From Pectinophora gossypiella (Eukaryota > Arthropoda > Insecta > Lepidoptera > Gelechiidae): a DNA stretch of 64,000 bases. The position numbers and the translations under genes are program-made. The stretch lies in contig NC_065421.1 in the NCBI RefSeq assembly GCF_024362695.1, positions 9,796,598 through 9,860,597 on the forward strand. Direction: 5' to 3'. Each line of letters opens with the position of its first letter. Position 1 is the first letter of the stretch. The notes under the pieces were generated by a model. The model did not search any database. It saw only the letters and a list, made by a program, of their open reading frames with translations, and was not told the DNA's origin. Below are positions 22,457 through 34,124 of the stretch, in pieces.

Positions 22457-22944
22457 TTATCTGCCTTAAAAGTAATGACGGTACTTACAATCTTTCTTTT
22501 AAAAAAAAATAATATCTTTACTAATAACTCATATGATTTAAGTTTTCAGATGAGAGTGACTGCAGTTTTTAATTTTAAAAGTAAGATGGTTGAATTGAAA
22601 TTATAGTCTACCCTCATTGTGATTATAGTCGTGATCTTACATTTATTTATTAACACAATGCGGCGCAATAATAACATTTAAATTCCATGAAAATATTAAA
22701 GCACAAAACAGTATACAATTTGAAAACTCAAATTCCATCCCGAGCTGAAAATTCTCTATTACAGTACCAACTATTTTGCAACAAAAGGGGAACTTTCGCT
22801 TGCTATTTTATGTATTTAACAAAGTATGTAACTTAATTTTCAGTGGAATATGTTTCGTAGGAATGGTATGTGAGAGTATGAGTCGTAGGGTTATAAGTTT
22901 TAAAAAATCATGAAAAATTTTGTTTTTTTTTTAATTATTTTCAA

Positions 22945-23012
22945 TGGAACTGTAAATTCCACTGGATAATCAACTCAGAATTTGTAACGATGTTACAGCC
23001 TGTATGTAGTTA
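22945..23012. repeat. MITE family 1, arm fragment
   Basis: AAATTCCACTGGATAATCAA then CTCAGAATTTGTAACGATGT, with the outer CCTGTAT. Confidence 0.5.
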
Positions 23013-23143
23013 CTTTGCTTACATAAACATCCTATATACGCCACACTGCTGGGCACAGGCCTCCCCTCAATCAAACAGAGGGGAGGCCACATTACTTTCC
23101 CTGATGGGCTGTAATTATAGGCATCAAAATGATTGGCGAATTT

Positions 23144-23395
23144 GTTTTTGAATTCATGTTTGGATCATAAACCACGTGCTCAGCGGTGAAGGAAAACATC
23201 GTGAGGAAACCCACTTTACCCGAGAAATGCATTTTCTGAGGTATGTGACCTAACCTGTATTGGGCTGGTTTTCCCTTCGCGGGTTGGAAGGTCAGGCAGG
23301 CAGTCGCTTCTGTAAAAACCGGACCTGAAAAATCTTCAGGTTAAGTAAACGGACCTTGCTAGCGAGACTAGCAGTCCATGCGCGCATCCTTCTTA
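23144..23395 (+). mobile_element. SINE-4 body, head absent
   Basis: ATGTTTGGATCATAAACCAC, GAAAACATCGTGAGGAAACC, CCTGTATTGGGCTGGTTTTC and CTGACCTTCC-type segments match the reverse of 57,478-57,770. A SINE-2 tail piece (CACTGCTGGGCACAGGCCTC) sits just before at 23,043-23,095. Confidence 0.65.
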
Positions 23396-23439
23396 CTCCT
23401 TAGGAGCTTACGGCCACTTAAAATAGGGTAAAAAGTCAT

Positions 23440-23985
23440 TTTCATTCTATGCTAAAGTAAGACTCAAAGGGGGTGAGGTCGGCGCCCAATAAGAATTGGT
23501 GTGGGGGGGAGCTGATGGTCTTCAACAAAACGTCGTAACGGAACAAACAACCTGATGAAATAGGATCCCGTAAAGGCCAGAAACAAAGCGTACGTAAATA
23601 AGTACGCCGTAAATACCCCGGAAATATCCAGAAATAGAGGCGAATGTGACGACATGACAATGTACGAAGTTGAATGACGTCTATTTTTATTTATTTTTTT
23701 TTTTTAATTAATATGGGTGCGCTCTTGACTTCATTCTTCTACGAGGAGAAGAAGAGATCGACGTTGGAACGAGCTTACCCAGAAAATGCCTATTCACCCG
23801 TGATTTAAAGGACCCCAGGTTATAAGATACAGGAAACACCGACGCCGACAGCCCATTCCATTCCTTGGCTGTGCGCATTATGAAAGATGAAGCGAAGCGC
23901 TTGGTGCGGATTAGTGGTATGTCAACCAAGTAAGGATGGTAACCCGGCGTACGTCTGGATGTCCTCAGATGGAACGTATTACGTT
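23440..23985 (-). mobile_element. LINE (Jockey/CR1-like) C-terminal fragment
   Basis: On the minus strand the frame reads FHLRTSRRTPGYHPYLVDIP (about 23,985-23,926). It continues PLIRTKRFASSFIMRTAKEW, NGLSASVFPVSYNLGSFKSR and VNRHFLGK. This is the standard C-terminal motif set of lepidopteran Jockey/CR1-type LINE ORF2. The catalytic part is missing. The minus-strand open frames downstream at 23,442-23,660 are probably its 3' UTR. Confidence 0.75.
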
Positions 23986-24111
23986 ATAAATGAAGCTATT
24001 TTGCATAGTATATTCAGATTTCCGCAAAATAGCCCTACTTCTGCATTGCCTTTCTTCTACATGAGCACGTGCTGACAATACACAAGCAAGACCATCACCA
24101 CCACAAGAATG

Positions 24112-24612
24112 TCCCCCGTGGTCCAGTGGTTGAGCGTTGGGCTCACAATCCGAAAGCCCCGGGTTTGAATCCGGGTGGGGAAATATCACAAAACTTTCAC
24201 TTTGTGATATCTATTTTAGTTAGGACATTACAGGCTGATCACCTGATTGTCCGAAGGCACGTTAAGCCATTCGTCCCGGTTTTTACTTACTAATGAAAGT
24301 ATGTAGTCGTTACAGGAGCCATGTCAGAGGCCTTTGGCGGCTCAATAATAACCCTGACATCAGGGTTGATGAGGTTGGTAATTCACCTCACAATCCACAC
24401 GATAAGAGAAAGAGTGACTTTGTTCTTGAAAGGGTTGCAACTTGAAAGAGACCAAGGGCTTAACGTGCCTTCCGAAGAACGTATCATCTTACTTTCAATT
24501 GAGTGATCAGCCCGTAATGTTCTAACCAAACTAGGGATCACAAAGTGATTTTTGTGATATGTGGGCCTCCGTATTGTGAGCCCAACGCTCAACCAATGGA
24601 CCACGGAGGCCG
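24112..24612. mobile_element. Two SINE-1 copies in inverted orientation
   Basis: A full plus-strand copy runs from CCGTGGTCCAGTGGTTGAGC (24,116) to CCACACGATAAGAGAAAGAG (24,415). A minus-strand copy without tail runs from AACGTGCCTTCCGAAGAACG to CAACCAATGGACCACGGAGG (24,611). The pair forms a large imperfect palindrome. Confidence 0.8.
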
Positions 24613-25289
24613 GTGGCCACAAAGTCACTAAGCAGGCAAAATCCGTGTCTGGGAAACCGGTTACGTCTGGAAAAATTCACGACAAACGAGTGTCTTCGAA
24701 AACAACTTGTGACTACACATAATCGTGACTGACGTCATTCAAGTGACGCGAATCCAAACATATCAACAGGACAATCTGCCCACAACAAGTGTTTATTAAT
24801 AGGTATCGGATGGGTGGAATAGCGAATTTATGGTTACACCTATTACTTGGTGTTTGGATAAAGTGAAATAACAGATATTTTGTGTAGGCAGACCTATCGG
24901 TTACCAATGACAGGAGTACAAAGAAGTTTGTAACGTTTGCAAGGATTTTGTTTTGATGTGACCTTTTGCTGTGTTGGGCGACGGACTAAAAAAAGCAACG
25001 CAAAAATCAAATATTAGTACCTAAACTACACTAACTCACTTTTATGCCGCCTCTACACAATCAGTGGCCTTACTTGAGTCACTCGCTTTCAACTCGCGTG
25101 CGAAAATATAACTCATATTGTACATGACAAGTTCTGATGTGCTACATGAAATAGGTATATGTATATTTGAAGGAAAACGTTTCAAAAATAGGGCCTCTGT
25201 ACCATAGACGAGCACGATCTTATAGGGGGCATATTCGGGTATACTCGCCTATCATCCGAATACATCCCGCTTAGGGACAGTACAGAGAA
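24613..25289. other. No recognised feature
   Basis: No gene or repeat recognised. Confidence 0.4.
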
Positions 25290-25523
25290 CCACAAAGGGA
25301 AATCCAGCCCAATACAGGTTAGGTCACATACCTCCGAAAATGCATTTCTCGGGAATATGGGTTTCCTCACTATGTTTTCCTTCGCCGCCGAGCACGTGAT
25401 AATCATTTAAGATCCAAACATGAATTCGGAAACAAATTCGACATTGGTTTAGGCCTGTGCTGGATTCGAACCTGCGACCTCAAAGTGAGAGAAGCGTACC
25501 AACTGGGCTACTGGGGTCCTCCA
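25290..25523 (-). mobile_element. SINE-4 with intact tRNA-like head
   Basis: On the minus strand the head reads CCCCAGTAGCCCAGTTGGTA (A box) and GAGGTCGCAGGTTCGAATCC (B box). The body with CACGTGCTCGGCGGCGAAGG and CCTGTATTGGGCTGGATTTC follows. This is a different tRNA-derived head from that of SINE-1. Confidence 0.75.
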
Positions 25524-25877
25524 CGGGTTTATTAATCTTCATCATGCTCAAAATATCTCTTAAATATTTATTTGTTGATCAAGCATTTTATAAATAGAAT
25601 CTGGTTTATTTAGAATATTTTATTCAAATCGACAACCTTACCTGTAGGGTAACCGAACAAATAATTAACATAAATGGCGTGGGTTATAGACAACAGACGT
25701 ATACAAACATCAAGTCAAATCAGGGTAAGTGTCATTAGGGAAGCGTTTTCTTAATGTCACTTAAGGGTCAGCGCACACTAAAGCTTAAGTAAATAAAGTG
25801 TATCACTACTCCACGTCAGTGGTCTGACGTCATCATTGATCAACAGGTAGTCAGTTGACAACCACGAAACCGTACAT
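25524..25877. other. No recognised feature
   Basis: Nothing recognised. Confidence 0.4.
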
Positions 25878-26335
25878 AGTGTTAGTGACATGGTAACGAA
25901 TACTGAGAGGTATGATTCAGATCATAATTCTGAGTTAATATCAAGTTGAATTTTCCGTCACAAAATTCATGTTTTAGTTTTTCTAATTTATTTTCAACTC
26001 TACACTTTTGCAATTGATATTAACTCAAAATAATGAGCTGAATCGTCCCTCTGAGTATTTGTTAACAATACAAGTAAGTATGTAAGTACTTACTTACAAG
26101 TACTTACTTATGGATGTTAGTGATATCGTAACGAATACTGAGGGGGATGATTCAGACCATGATTCCGAGTTGAAATCAAGTGGAATTTCCTGTCGGAAAA
26201 TTCGCGACCTTTTAGTGTTATTTAAAATTAATTTCAGTTCCATACTTTTGCGACGAAAAATTCCACTTGATATTAAATCAGAATCATAGTCTGAATCATC
26301 CCTCAATGTTTTCTATACGATGTCACTAACACCAA
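25878..26335. repeat. MITE family 1, tandem pair with spacer
   Basis: The first unit runs from GTGTTAGTGACATGGTAACG to about 26,065. The spacer is 26,066-26,103 and has CTTACTTACAAGTACTTACT. The second unit runs from ATGTTAGTGATATCGTAACG to GATGTCACTAACACC. Both have inner arms around TGATATCAAGTGGAATT. Confidence 0.75.
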
Positions 26336-27194
26336 TAGGGTGTTATACATAAACACACGCCAATTTCCTATCGGGGTTAAACAAAGACTATGAAATTATT
26401 TTTGCTTCAATCTTGACACACTTCTTGCTCGTTCCAAATTAACATATTGCTTTATTACGCACGCCTAAACCGTTATTAACATAATTATCGTCTCATTATA
26501 ATGGAACCCACGTTAGCAAGTTTTTGAAAAACCAAATTCGGGTATGGTTTTTGTCTTTTGTTTTTGATTTTTGTTTTTAGAGAGTCCATATCCCTGAGTT
26601 ACGCGGTGACAATCCGGTATTGTGTTAATAATAATAATAAACGCGTAAACCTCAAACAATGTGATTTTTGTACAAAACCTTGCAATAGACAAACTAGATT
26701 CAGTCTAAGTAATAAAATGTAGTTAAATGTTTTACCCAGATGGAAATTAATTGAAAAAAAAAAGAGATTTTGTGAAATGAGTAAACTTGTGTTCACTGTG
26801 TTGTAGTGCCTTTACAGGGTTCCTATTTGTACTTTCCTCTATTATCAAGACCTTTGTAATACCGTCAGGAATGCAACCAATATCTTTTCTTATTTAAAAA
26901 TTATAAAACAATAATTCTTTCATTCTTTCTTTGAAATGTACATAGATGTTTCCCGGGCAAAATGTCGATTAGGCAAATGAATTCGATATTATAATAGATT
27001 AAAGCACCCAGGCCCAACTGATTAATTTATATCTATTCAGATCAGCTAAGTGGAAGATGATTGCTTCGTCTATTTATCCCCAAACCAGGGGTGCCCAACC
27101 TTTTAATCTACGTGTCCCACGCCCCACCCAACTTCATACTAAAATACCTCTCCCAACGAGGAAGAAAATATAACCATCATTTCCTTAACGTTAT
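26336..27194. other. No recognised feature
   Basis: AT-rich, with short homopolymer runs; no gene or repeat recognised. Confidence 0.4.
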
Positions 27195-27310
27195 CCTGTA
27201 TTCACAGGCTCCGCTTACCTAACCTGAAGATTTGACAGGTTCGGTATTTCACAAAAAAAAACAAAAGCGAAAGAAAAGCCAGTCCAATACAGGTTAGGTC
27301 ACGTAGGTAC
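27195..27310 (-). mobile_element. SINE-4 fragment
   Basis: AGGCTCCGCTTACCTAACCT, GAAGATTTGACAGGTTCGGT and CCAGTCCAATACAGGTTAGG match the inverse of the 23,144 copy. A second small piece with CATTTCTCGGAAATGAATGT is at 27,530-27,560. Confidence 0.6.
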
Positions 27311-28174
27311 GTCTGTTGGCAACACCAACACAGAACTTATATTTAAAAAAAAAACTTTGATTTTGTTGACGTCACTAGCTATCTAACATTCGTGTCTGTA
27401 CTGCACGCTCTGTATTGCTCCGCAAATAAAAGTGTTCTTTCAAGTACCAAGGTGTTTACTTTGTAGTGAAGACAGCTCAAACCTACAAGCAACCCTACAG
27501 TCCACTTGCCCCAGCTGACAACGTCCAAAGCGCATTTCTCGGAAATGAATGTGGGTTTCCTCATGATGTATTCTTTACCTTTGAGCACATAATATTACAC
27601 TTTTTTGATCTAACTAACAAAACTACGTTAAACAACCGATTATTGTCGTTAAAGTAATAGAACGGCACATTTTGTTTTTTTTTTAGTATTTGTGTTATGG
27701 CTGGCTGTTAAAGTTAAGTTCTGTGCAATAAAGTAGGTATATTTGATTTGATTCCCTTGGTATTTTCCTTTCGCATTAGTAATACAGTGACTGTAGCTGC
27801 CGAATAAATAGCCCTCTATTTTAGTGGACAGTTATAGTATTACAAAGCTGAAAATTACTTAATAAATAAAAAAGAAACAGTTTAAATCTGAAGCCGCTTA
27901 CTCGCTGGTTGCGCACCCCTGCTTTAGGCAGAAAGCTGCGTCATAGGTCATATGTCAACGTTTACTAATGAAAACATACACTCCCTAATTTAAGGAAGAT
28001 AAAGTCTGACTCAGACGGAACTTGAAAGAAAGAAGAAAGTAAAATATTTTATACAAAAAATACATCATTACACATTGTTTAGTGGTAACTAACAATTGAA
28101 TTATAAATACTGCCGAAACGGCTTAGCAACACGCAAGCGCGCACTTGTCAAATTGTGATAGCCACCACCACCTT
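27311..28174. other. No recognised feature
   Basis: Apart from a SINE-4 piece near 27,540 nothing is recognised. Confidence 0.35.
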
Positions 28175-28330
28175 TCTAAAACCCCCTCAGTAACAATCCA
28201 AAGGTTGTCTGGAAGAAATTGCTGCATGAGCAATAAAGCCGCCTGTTGTGCCTTTCTGTATCTGTTGTCCTTATTTCTGTATCTTGTGCTCAATAAAGTA
28301 TTTTCTCTATCTATCTATCTATCTATCTAT
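28175..28330 (+). repeat. LINE/SINE 3' end with (CTAT)n
   Basis: AAAGGTTGTCTGGAAGAAAT, TGCTGCATGAGCAATAAAGC and CTGTTGTGCCTTTCTGTATC end in GCTCAATAAAGTATTTTCTC and a CTAT run. Matching copies are at 29,975-30,080 and 63,461-63,580. Each ends in CTAT repeats, so the run is part of the element's 3' end. Confidence 0.7.
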
Positions 28331-28344
28331 GACGATATAGTGAC

Positions 28345-28632
28345 TAAGATTGAGAAAGGAATGTTAAGTTGGTTCGGACACGTAGAGTAATAGGATTACG
28401 AAAGCAGTATATAAAGCGAAGGTTGGTGGTAGGCAGAAGAAGACCTAAAAGGACGTACATTGACCAAATTGGAGATATGCTTAGAAAAGATTCAGTACGA
28501 TCTACTCTGAACCGGCGTGGGTAGTTGAAACGATTAATACATGTAGAGGAAGCAAGAAAAGTGTGTCAGGATTGAAGCAAATGTAATTCTATAGTCTCTG
28601 TTTACCCCAGTGGAAAAGGCGTGAGTTTATGT
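28345..28632 (+). mobile_element. RTE-type LINE tail (family b), longest copy
   Basis: Coding remnants in broken frames read KIEKGMLSWFGHVE, then RPKRTYIDQIGDMLRKDSVR, STLNRR, and EEARKVCQD. It ends near GGCGTGAGTTTATGTATAT, the common 3' end of the family. Confidence 0.75.
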
Positions 28633-29584
28633 ATATATTTTTTTTTCTTATGCGATATATAATTTTGTATTTCTGTCCTAAAATATTGTTCCTTTAAAAT
28701 ATGAAATTTAAATTTAAAATGGATTGGCAAAACACTACAATATTCAAATAATTCAAATTCATTTTTCAAATTAACCTTAATATGATATGGTACAATCATT
28801 TTCAAAAGTCGTACTTGTAATTTATGTATATCGTCGATATATGTATCCTTTAAAACAAAAAAAATTCAAGTTACTTTCTGATTTGTGGCTTTGTCCGGGC
28901 ATGAGTTTTACCCATGGCGCTCCGGATGTTCAAATAGACAATAGGATTTATTCTGCAACCCCTTTAACAACCCGTCGCAAGGCCGAAACAAATTGGTAGA
29001 ATTCACGTAATTGTCCTTGATTTGATGGGGCGTAATCTATTTATACTAAGATTCTAGTCGGGACTAACGAACCACTTAAATATTCATCTCGGAATAGGCC
29101 ACTGAAGAGTACCTACCTGTCTCTGGTAGTTATTAATTGGTTGTAATGTAATTACACCGGTTAGAAACTGGAAGCTGCCCGCGCTCCAATACATAAAGTT
29201 CTTTCACCCTACGGTTGCCTGGTAGAAATCGCTGTTTAGCTATAAGGTCGCGTATTGTGCTTCTTTTATTCATTTGTACATTCAAAGAGCAAAAGATCAC
29301 GCACTGACCCCAGCAAATTATTTGTAAACAATGGTGAAATTGTGAACCATTAGTAGTCATAATTATAAAATTTATGTTTTTGTATTTGTTTTGGTCTATT
29401 AAACGACATGTAACCAGCAGGTCTTAAGTGCAACCAGTTAATTTATTACTTTGCAAGAACCTGATTGGACTTTTGCAGCTTATCGTACACGTCCTATACT
29501 TATATGTCTTTGTACAATAAAGAATTATTGATTGATTGGTTGTAGCATAAAAATCACTTTTAGGAGATAAAGTTTTACATACAT
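28633..29584. other. No gene recognised
   Basis: AT-rich. A degraded copy of the GGTTGCCTGGTAGAAATCGC end (see 28,175) lies at 29,210-29,290. Otherwise nothing recognised. Confidence 0.35.
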
Positions 29585-29690
29585 ACGTACATACATAAGT
29601 ACACGCCTATTTCCCATTGGGTTTGGCGGAAACGACGGAATTCCACTTACTACGATCCTGCCAAATCTTCTTCACACACAACTCCAAAAT
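29585..29690 (-). mobile_element. RTE-type LINE tail (family b)
   Basis: ACACGCCTATTTCCCATTGG and GGAATTCCACTTACTACGAT are the inverse of the family-b 3' end. Read on the minus strand it encodes the IWQDRSKWNSVVSAKPNGK tail. Confidence 0.65.
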
Positions 29691-29702
29691 CATTTTTTTT
29701 TT

Positions 29703-29966
29703 GACGTGACTTATTGTAGATTTGCCGCAGATGGCATTAACTACTTGGCCGGACAAATGGGGAGCGCTGAAGGCTCTCACCCGGTACAACGTTTAAGACA
29801 ACAGGCCTGAGGGTGCCCAGTTGGGCGCGAACCTCGGCTCAGGGCGTCGTCTGAGAGGAAAAATATTTGAAAGAATTAATCGACCCTAGTGGGTCGATAG
29901 CGATAAGCGCTGAATGAGGGAAATTGTCGACCACGCCGGCGGGGTCGGTATCGGGGTCCTGAAGTA
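29703..29966 (+). repeat. URep-1, complete reference copy
   Basis: GACGTGACTTATTGTAGATT through GCCTGAGGGTGCCCAGTTGG, CGACCCTAGTGGGTCGATAG and GTCGGTATCGGGGTCCTGAA, without gaps. Confidence 0.8.
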
Positions 29967-29974
29967 ACTCCAAC

Positions 29975-30080
29975 ATCCAATCTCCTGTTGTGCTTTTCTG
30001 TATATGCTGTCCTTATCTCTGTATTTTATGTCCATTGTGCTCAATAAAGTATTTTATCTATCTATCTATCTATCTCCTCC
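29975..30080 (+). repeat. LINE/SINE 3' end with (CTAT)n
   Basis: CTCCTGTTGTGCTTTTCTGT then TGTGCTCAATAAAGTATTTT and CTAT repeats. Confidence 0.7.
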
Positions 30081-30924
30081 TCTTCATCTTCTTCTGACAC
30101 ATTACTTTCGCTTCTTACACTCACATCAATGTCTTCATGCATGCAAAAGTTATATAAACGCGTGATACAGTTTTCCTTCACAATATACTCAAATAATGCT
30201 TGATTCACACTAATCGGAAAAAGCAGGATAAACTAAAATAAATCTGTTGAGCAGCTTAAGCGTGAACAGTTACTTTCTAATTTCTAATAAATAATATTCT
30301 TTGAAATAGAAAATTAATTCTTTAAAAAAACAGGATTTCCTCATTCTTATTCAAAGCCGGTAAATGTCAATTTTATTTTCGAAAACAACTTTTAAAAGCC
30401 CCTGAAAGTACCTACCTACGCTAATTGAAAGGAGACACCACTTTGTAATGAACAAAACTTTCACGACAGAAATTAAAGTCGGCAACAATTTTTTCTCCGA
30501 TTTTTTTCCACTTACATACTCGTTAAACTTTATGTCGTAAGAAAATCTTGGTAGAATAACAAAAATACGTTATTTCGTTATGTTATTTAGGCTCATTCTT
30601 ATTTGGAGAGAGTTTTGTTTTCGATTTATTTATGAAATATAATTTGTCTTGTTGACAGGATCGAAATAGAAACTGATACTGATGGGAGCATTTCATTATT
30701 TATCTGACAGACAGACATACCTCTCGGGCATATTGTAAACAGTAATATAAATACCTAAAATAATCCAAAAAAATAAAATAAAATCTCATTGAAAGGTTAC
30801 ATGATGTCCTATGGACTGTCTTAATAACCTGTTACATACACATATATAGTGACATCATACCAAATATGACGTAAAATTCCACTTGATATTAATGTATATT
30901 AATCACCTGAATCCCTGAATCCTA
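30081..30924. other. No recognised feature
   Basis: AT-rich; a small MITE family 1 arm (AAAATTCCACTTGATATTAA) lies at 30,872-30,892. Confidence 0.4.
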
Positions 30925-31096
30925 AAAGTAAGATGATCCGTACTTCGGAAGGCACGTTAAACGCTACTTACTGATTTAAGTAAGTAGTCGTTACATGAGG
31001 CGTGTCAGGGGCCTTTGGCGGCTAAATAGTAACCCTGACACCAGGGTTGATGAGGTTGGTACTCCACCTCACAACCCACACGATAGAAGAAGAAGA
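30925..31096 (+). mobile_element. SINE-1, head missing
   Basis: TAAGATGATCCGTACTTCGG core, CAGGGGCCTTTGGCGGCTAA, and a well-kept tail CTGACACCAGGGTTGATGAG to CACACGATAGAAGAAGAAGA. It is inserted in a family 1 MITE region. Confidence 0.75.
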
Positions 31097-31400
31097 CCCG
31101 AATCATCCCCCTCAGTATTCGTTACTATGTCACTTACACCCCGTACAAGTACTTATAGGTAGCCGTACAAGTACATATGGGTGTTAGTGACATCGTAATG
31201 AATACAAAGGGGGATGATTCAGACTATGATTCTGTGTTGATAACAATTGGAATATCCTGTCGGAAAATTTACATTTTTCTTTTGTGTTATTTTCTGTTTC
31301 ATACTTTTTTAACGGAATATCCCGCTTGATATCAACTCTGAATCATAGTCTGAATCACCCATCAAAGTTTACGTTACGATGTCACTAACACCCTATGTAC
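31097..31400. repeat. MITE family 1, arm-spacer-unit
   Basis: A right arm ending CACTTACACC, a spacer CCCGTACAAGTACTTATAGG, then a full unit GTGTTAGTGACATCGTAATG to GATGTCACTAACACCC. Confidence 0.7.
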
Positions 31401-31894
31401 CGACATTAACACAGGGTGGGCTAAGCCCCAAGTAACTACTTAAATAGAAGACACAGTCATCTACAGTCTTTGTCTATCCCCATAGTGATTGAATACTTTG
31501 TTTGTTTTTTTTATTCAGCGAGGTGTCCGAGACAGACTCAGACTGCCATCCGGAACATTACTGAGTACTAATATTTCTTGGAAATTAATTTGCCAATAAG
31601 TATCTTTTTTATCGGGTTACTTATGCTGTACTTACATGAAATTTTGGCTCATAAATATTCCAGTTACGCATCTTGGACTCTACAACTAGCCTTCACCTTT
31701 AAATGTTATTTAATTTCTAAAATACATTGAAAACAAATGTCTAATAGGCACTAATAGGAAAGCGGTGACTGACCACCATTTCTACTTTAAATACATCAAG
31801 TGACCGGCGTTATGATATGTTATTATTACCTAATCTGTGCGTTCTCCACGCAAACTACTCGTCGCACTTCGCACATGATTTCTATGACTACACG
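31401..31894. other. No gene recognised
   Basis: The first 80 bp contain a fragment related to 35,165-35,290 (GGTGGGCTAAGCCCCAAGTA). Otherwise nothing recognised. Confidence 0.35.
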
Positions 31895-31898
31895 TTAA

Positions 31899-32334
31899 CA
31901 CGGTTTCATATTAGGCGTTTTATACGCGCGTATACGGTCGTTTCGGCATATGCGCTTACACGCGCGCTACATTACGCGCTTCAAAAAACCGTACTCGCAA
32001 TTATCGGCGTGTTCGCTCGAACCGGTCAGTATGAACATGGATTCTGACGAGGAAACATTACTATTTGTGTTACTTATTCGCCGTCGACACGTATGTATAT
32101 CTACTGCAATGTGAAGTTGTCAACTGAGACGCGGTACTCGGGGCCTCTGGCAGAGGGAAGTGAGCGCGCGGGAAGGTGTCCCTCACGGCTCGCGAGTCGC
32201 GCTTATACGAGCTTAGAAGCGCGTCAACACTCGTACAAGTTGCGCGTGTGGCAAAAGGTGCACCTATACGCGCCTACATGCGCTCCCAAAAACGAGCTTA
32301 TACGCGCGTAAAAAACGCTAGTCTGAAACCGCCC
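31899..32334. mobile_element. piggyBac-like non-autonomous element
   Basis: The 436-bp segment is flanked by TTAA on both sides (31,895-31,898 and 32,335-32,338), the target site of piggyBac transposons. The ends are inverse: CACGGTTTCATATTAGGCGT at the left, and on the right, read inward, GGGCGGTTTCAGACTAGCGT. Both continue into TTTTATACGCGCGTAT-like sequence. The interior is rich in CGCG and TACACGCG motifs and has no transposase. Confidence 0.7.
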
Positions 32335-32338
32335 TTAA

Positions 32339-33475
32339 TTGCGCTCCAAACTGTTACTGCACCTGCCCGCATCGCAGTGTATTCACTCAGTCTGAACGGA
32401 GCCTAAGAAAATACAAAATATAGCAACACTTGTTTAACTCAGTAACGAGTGTGTCACGTGTAGGGCAGTGAACTACCCGCATTGTATCACTTGCAGATGT
32501 TATCTGCAGCATTAGATGAGCTCGAAATAGACTGCCAATGTCATGGGTATCTGAGGGCAATGCTATGCGAAACTACGTGTGTACGTTCCTCACCATAAGG
32601 TTAATTTTCGCTTGGACTGCAATAATCACTTATACCAACATACCGGTACAAAAAACAGAGCTGCCAACATTTTAATACATGTCATATTTGTCGTACATCA
32701 AATAAGGTTTCGCTTTATCAATAAGTTCGGACCATATTTTATTTCCATAAATATGATTAGCACGTCAAACCGATAAGTACAAACACGGTTGTTGATCCAT
32801 CTCAAAACCCACATGATAGAAGAAGAAGACCTTGATAGAAGAAGAAACTATCTATTAGTCTTCCAATAATAAAAAAAAGTCCATACAACTTACTGCGCAA
32901 TCTACTTGACCTTTGCAGCTTTTCTTCTAAAGGAGGATTACGTTTAAGTCTTTGCCAACCGCGACTGTACAAATAGAAAAAGATATGGTTACACAAATGC
33001 TCATGGTCTTTGGCGGGACTTGTTAGATAGTTCTGACGTCACAGCCTAGCTGCTTCATTGAGTTACTTTAAGCTATAGAACAGGGGAGCTTCTATGCAGG
33101 ACTCGAAGCTCGCTCATCTACTTTTTGTATCAATTGCAAGGTCGATGACCAAACTTACCAACCCTGGTGTCAGGGGATTGAGCCGCCGTAGCTCATGCAA
33201 GGAGTACATACTGCAGTAAGGAGTAGCATGCTTATATTTTTCAGACAGTCAGGTGATTTCAACCTGCCATATCCTGACCATAGTTCTTATCCGTTTACAG
33301 CAAATAGAAAGGTAGGTATCATTTACGAACGACCAAGACCATGACGTATGTACATGGTCAAGTGTATCCAATAACTACGTAGCAACAGCTACGAGATCGT
33401 AGCCACCTGCTACATAACACGTAGCCAATAAATAAAAATAACCTTATTGACTTAAATCTTTTATATTTATGAAAA
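32339..33475. other. Mostly unrecognised, with degraded SINE-1 pieces
   Basis: A SINE-1 tail scrap is at 32,795-32,830 (CACATGATAGAAGAAGAAGA). A degraded minus-strand SINE-1 body is at 33,150-33,285 (CCAACCCTGGTGTCAGGGGA). No gene seen. Confidence 0.4.
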
Positions 33476-33750
33476 GTGCTGGAAAGAGTTGAAGAAAAGA
33501 CAACCATATTGAAGACTATAGAGAACCGGAGAGGAAATATGATTGGCCACCTGATACGACACGATTCATTTATAACAAACATCATAGAAGGAAAAATTGA
33601 AGGGAAGAGAGGAAGGGGTAGACCTAGGATAACATTTATGAAACAAATAAAAGAGAAGGTGCAGGTCGTGTCGTATCAGGAGGTGATGGTTTTGGCGGGA
33701 AGAAGAGAGGAATGGCAATTACTCCACCGACAAGAGCGCAGCTCTTAAAT
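33476..33750 (+). mobile_element. LINE ORF C-terminal fragment (family c)
   Basis: An open frame of 90 codons with NRRGNMIGHLIRHDSFITNI, IEGKIEGKRGRGRPRITFMK and QIKEKVQVVSYQEVM. This is the C-terminal segment of an RTE-type LINE ORF. It has no start context of its own and is a truncated copy. Confidence 0.75.
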
Positions 33751-34120
33751 AAAGAGAGAGAGACATTTATGAGATATACCAAGCAATTAATCATAGACGC
33801 TTGTGTTAATAGGAATAGAATAATTAACTTATGCTTAGTTCACACCTGGGAAAACAGATGGCTGAAAAAACGGTGCGTATTACCAAAGAAAAATCGACCT
33901 TAATTGTTATTGTTAAGTGTGTCAATTCCATTGCACTGCCTCGCCGGTTTACTCGGAAAATGTGAACGAGCCATTAGAATAACGCAGTCAAAAGATTAGT
34001 TGAAACATGTTGGTTTCTAACCAAATAGTGAATGCAAAGTACATTATATGATTAGTTTTCTCCATCTTTTAATTCTATTATCTCCTGCTGGGGTCTGGGG
34101 CTGGACCTGATAAACCACTC
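33751..34120. other. No recognised feature
   Basis: Nothing recognised. Confidence 0.4.
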
Positions 34121-34124
34121 GTGA

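Noticed and set aside
28145..28390. Open frame ending in YLSIYLSIYDD
   Set aside because: It runs through a LINE/SINE 3' end and its CTAT microsatellite.
31817..32406. Overlapping plus-strand open frames rich in Arg, Ala and Tyr
   Set aside because: They fall inside the TTAA-flanked repeat whose motif TATACGCGCG creates the open frames.
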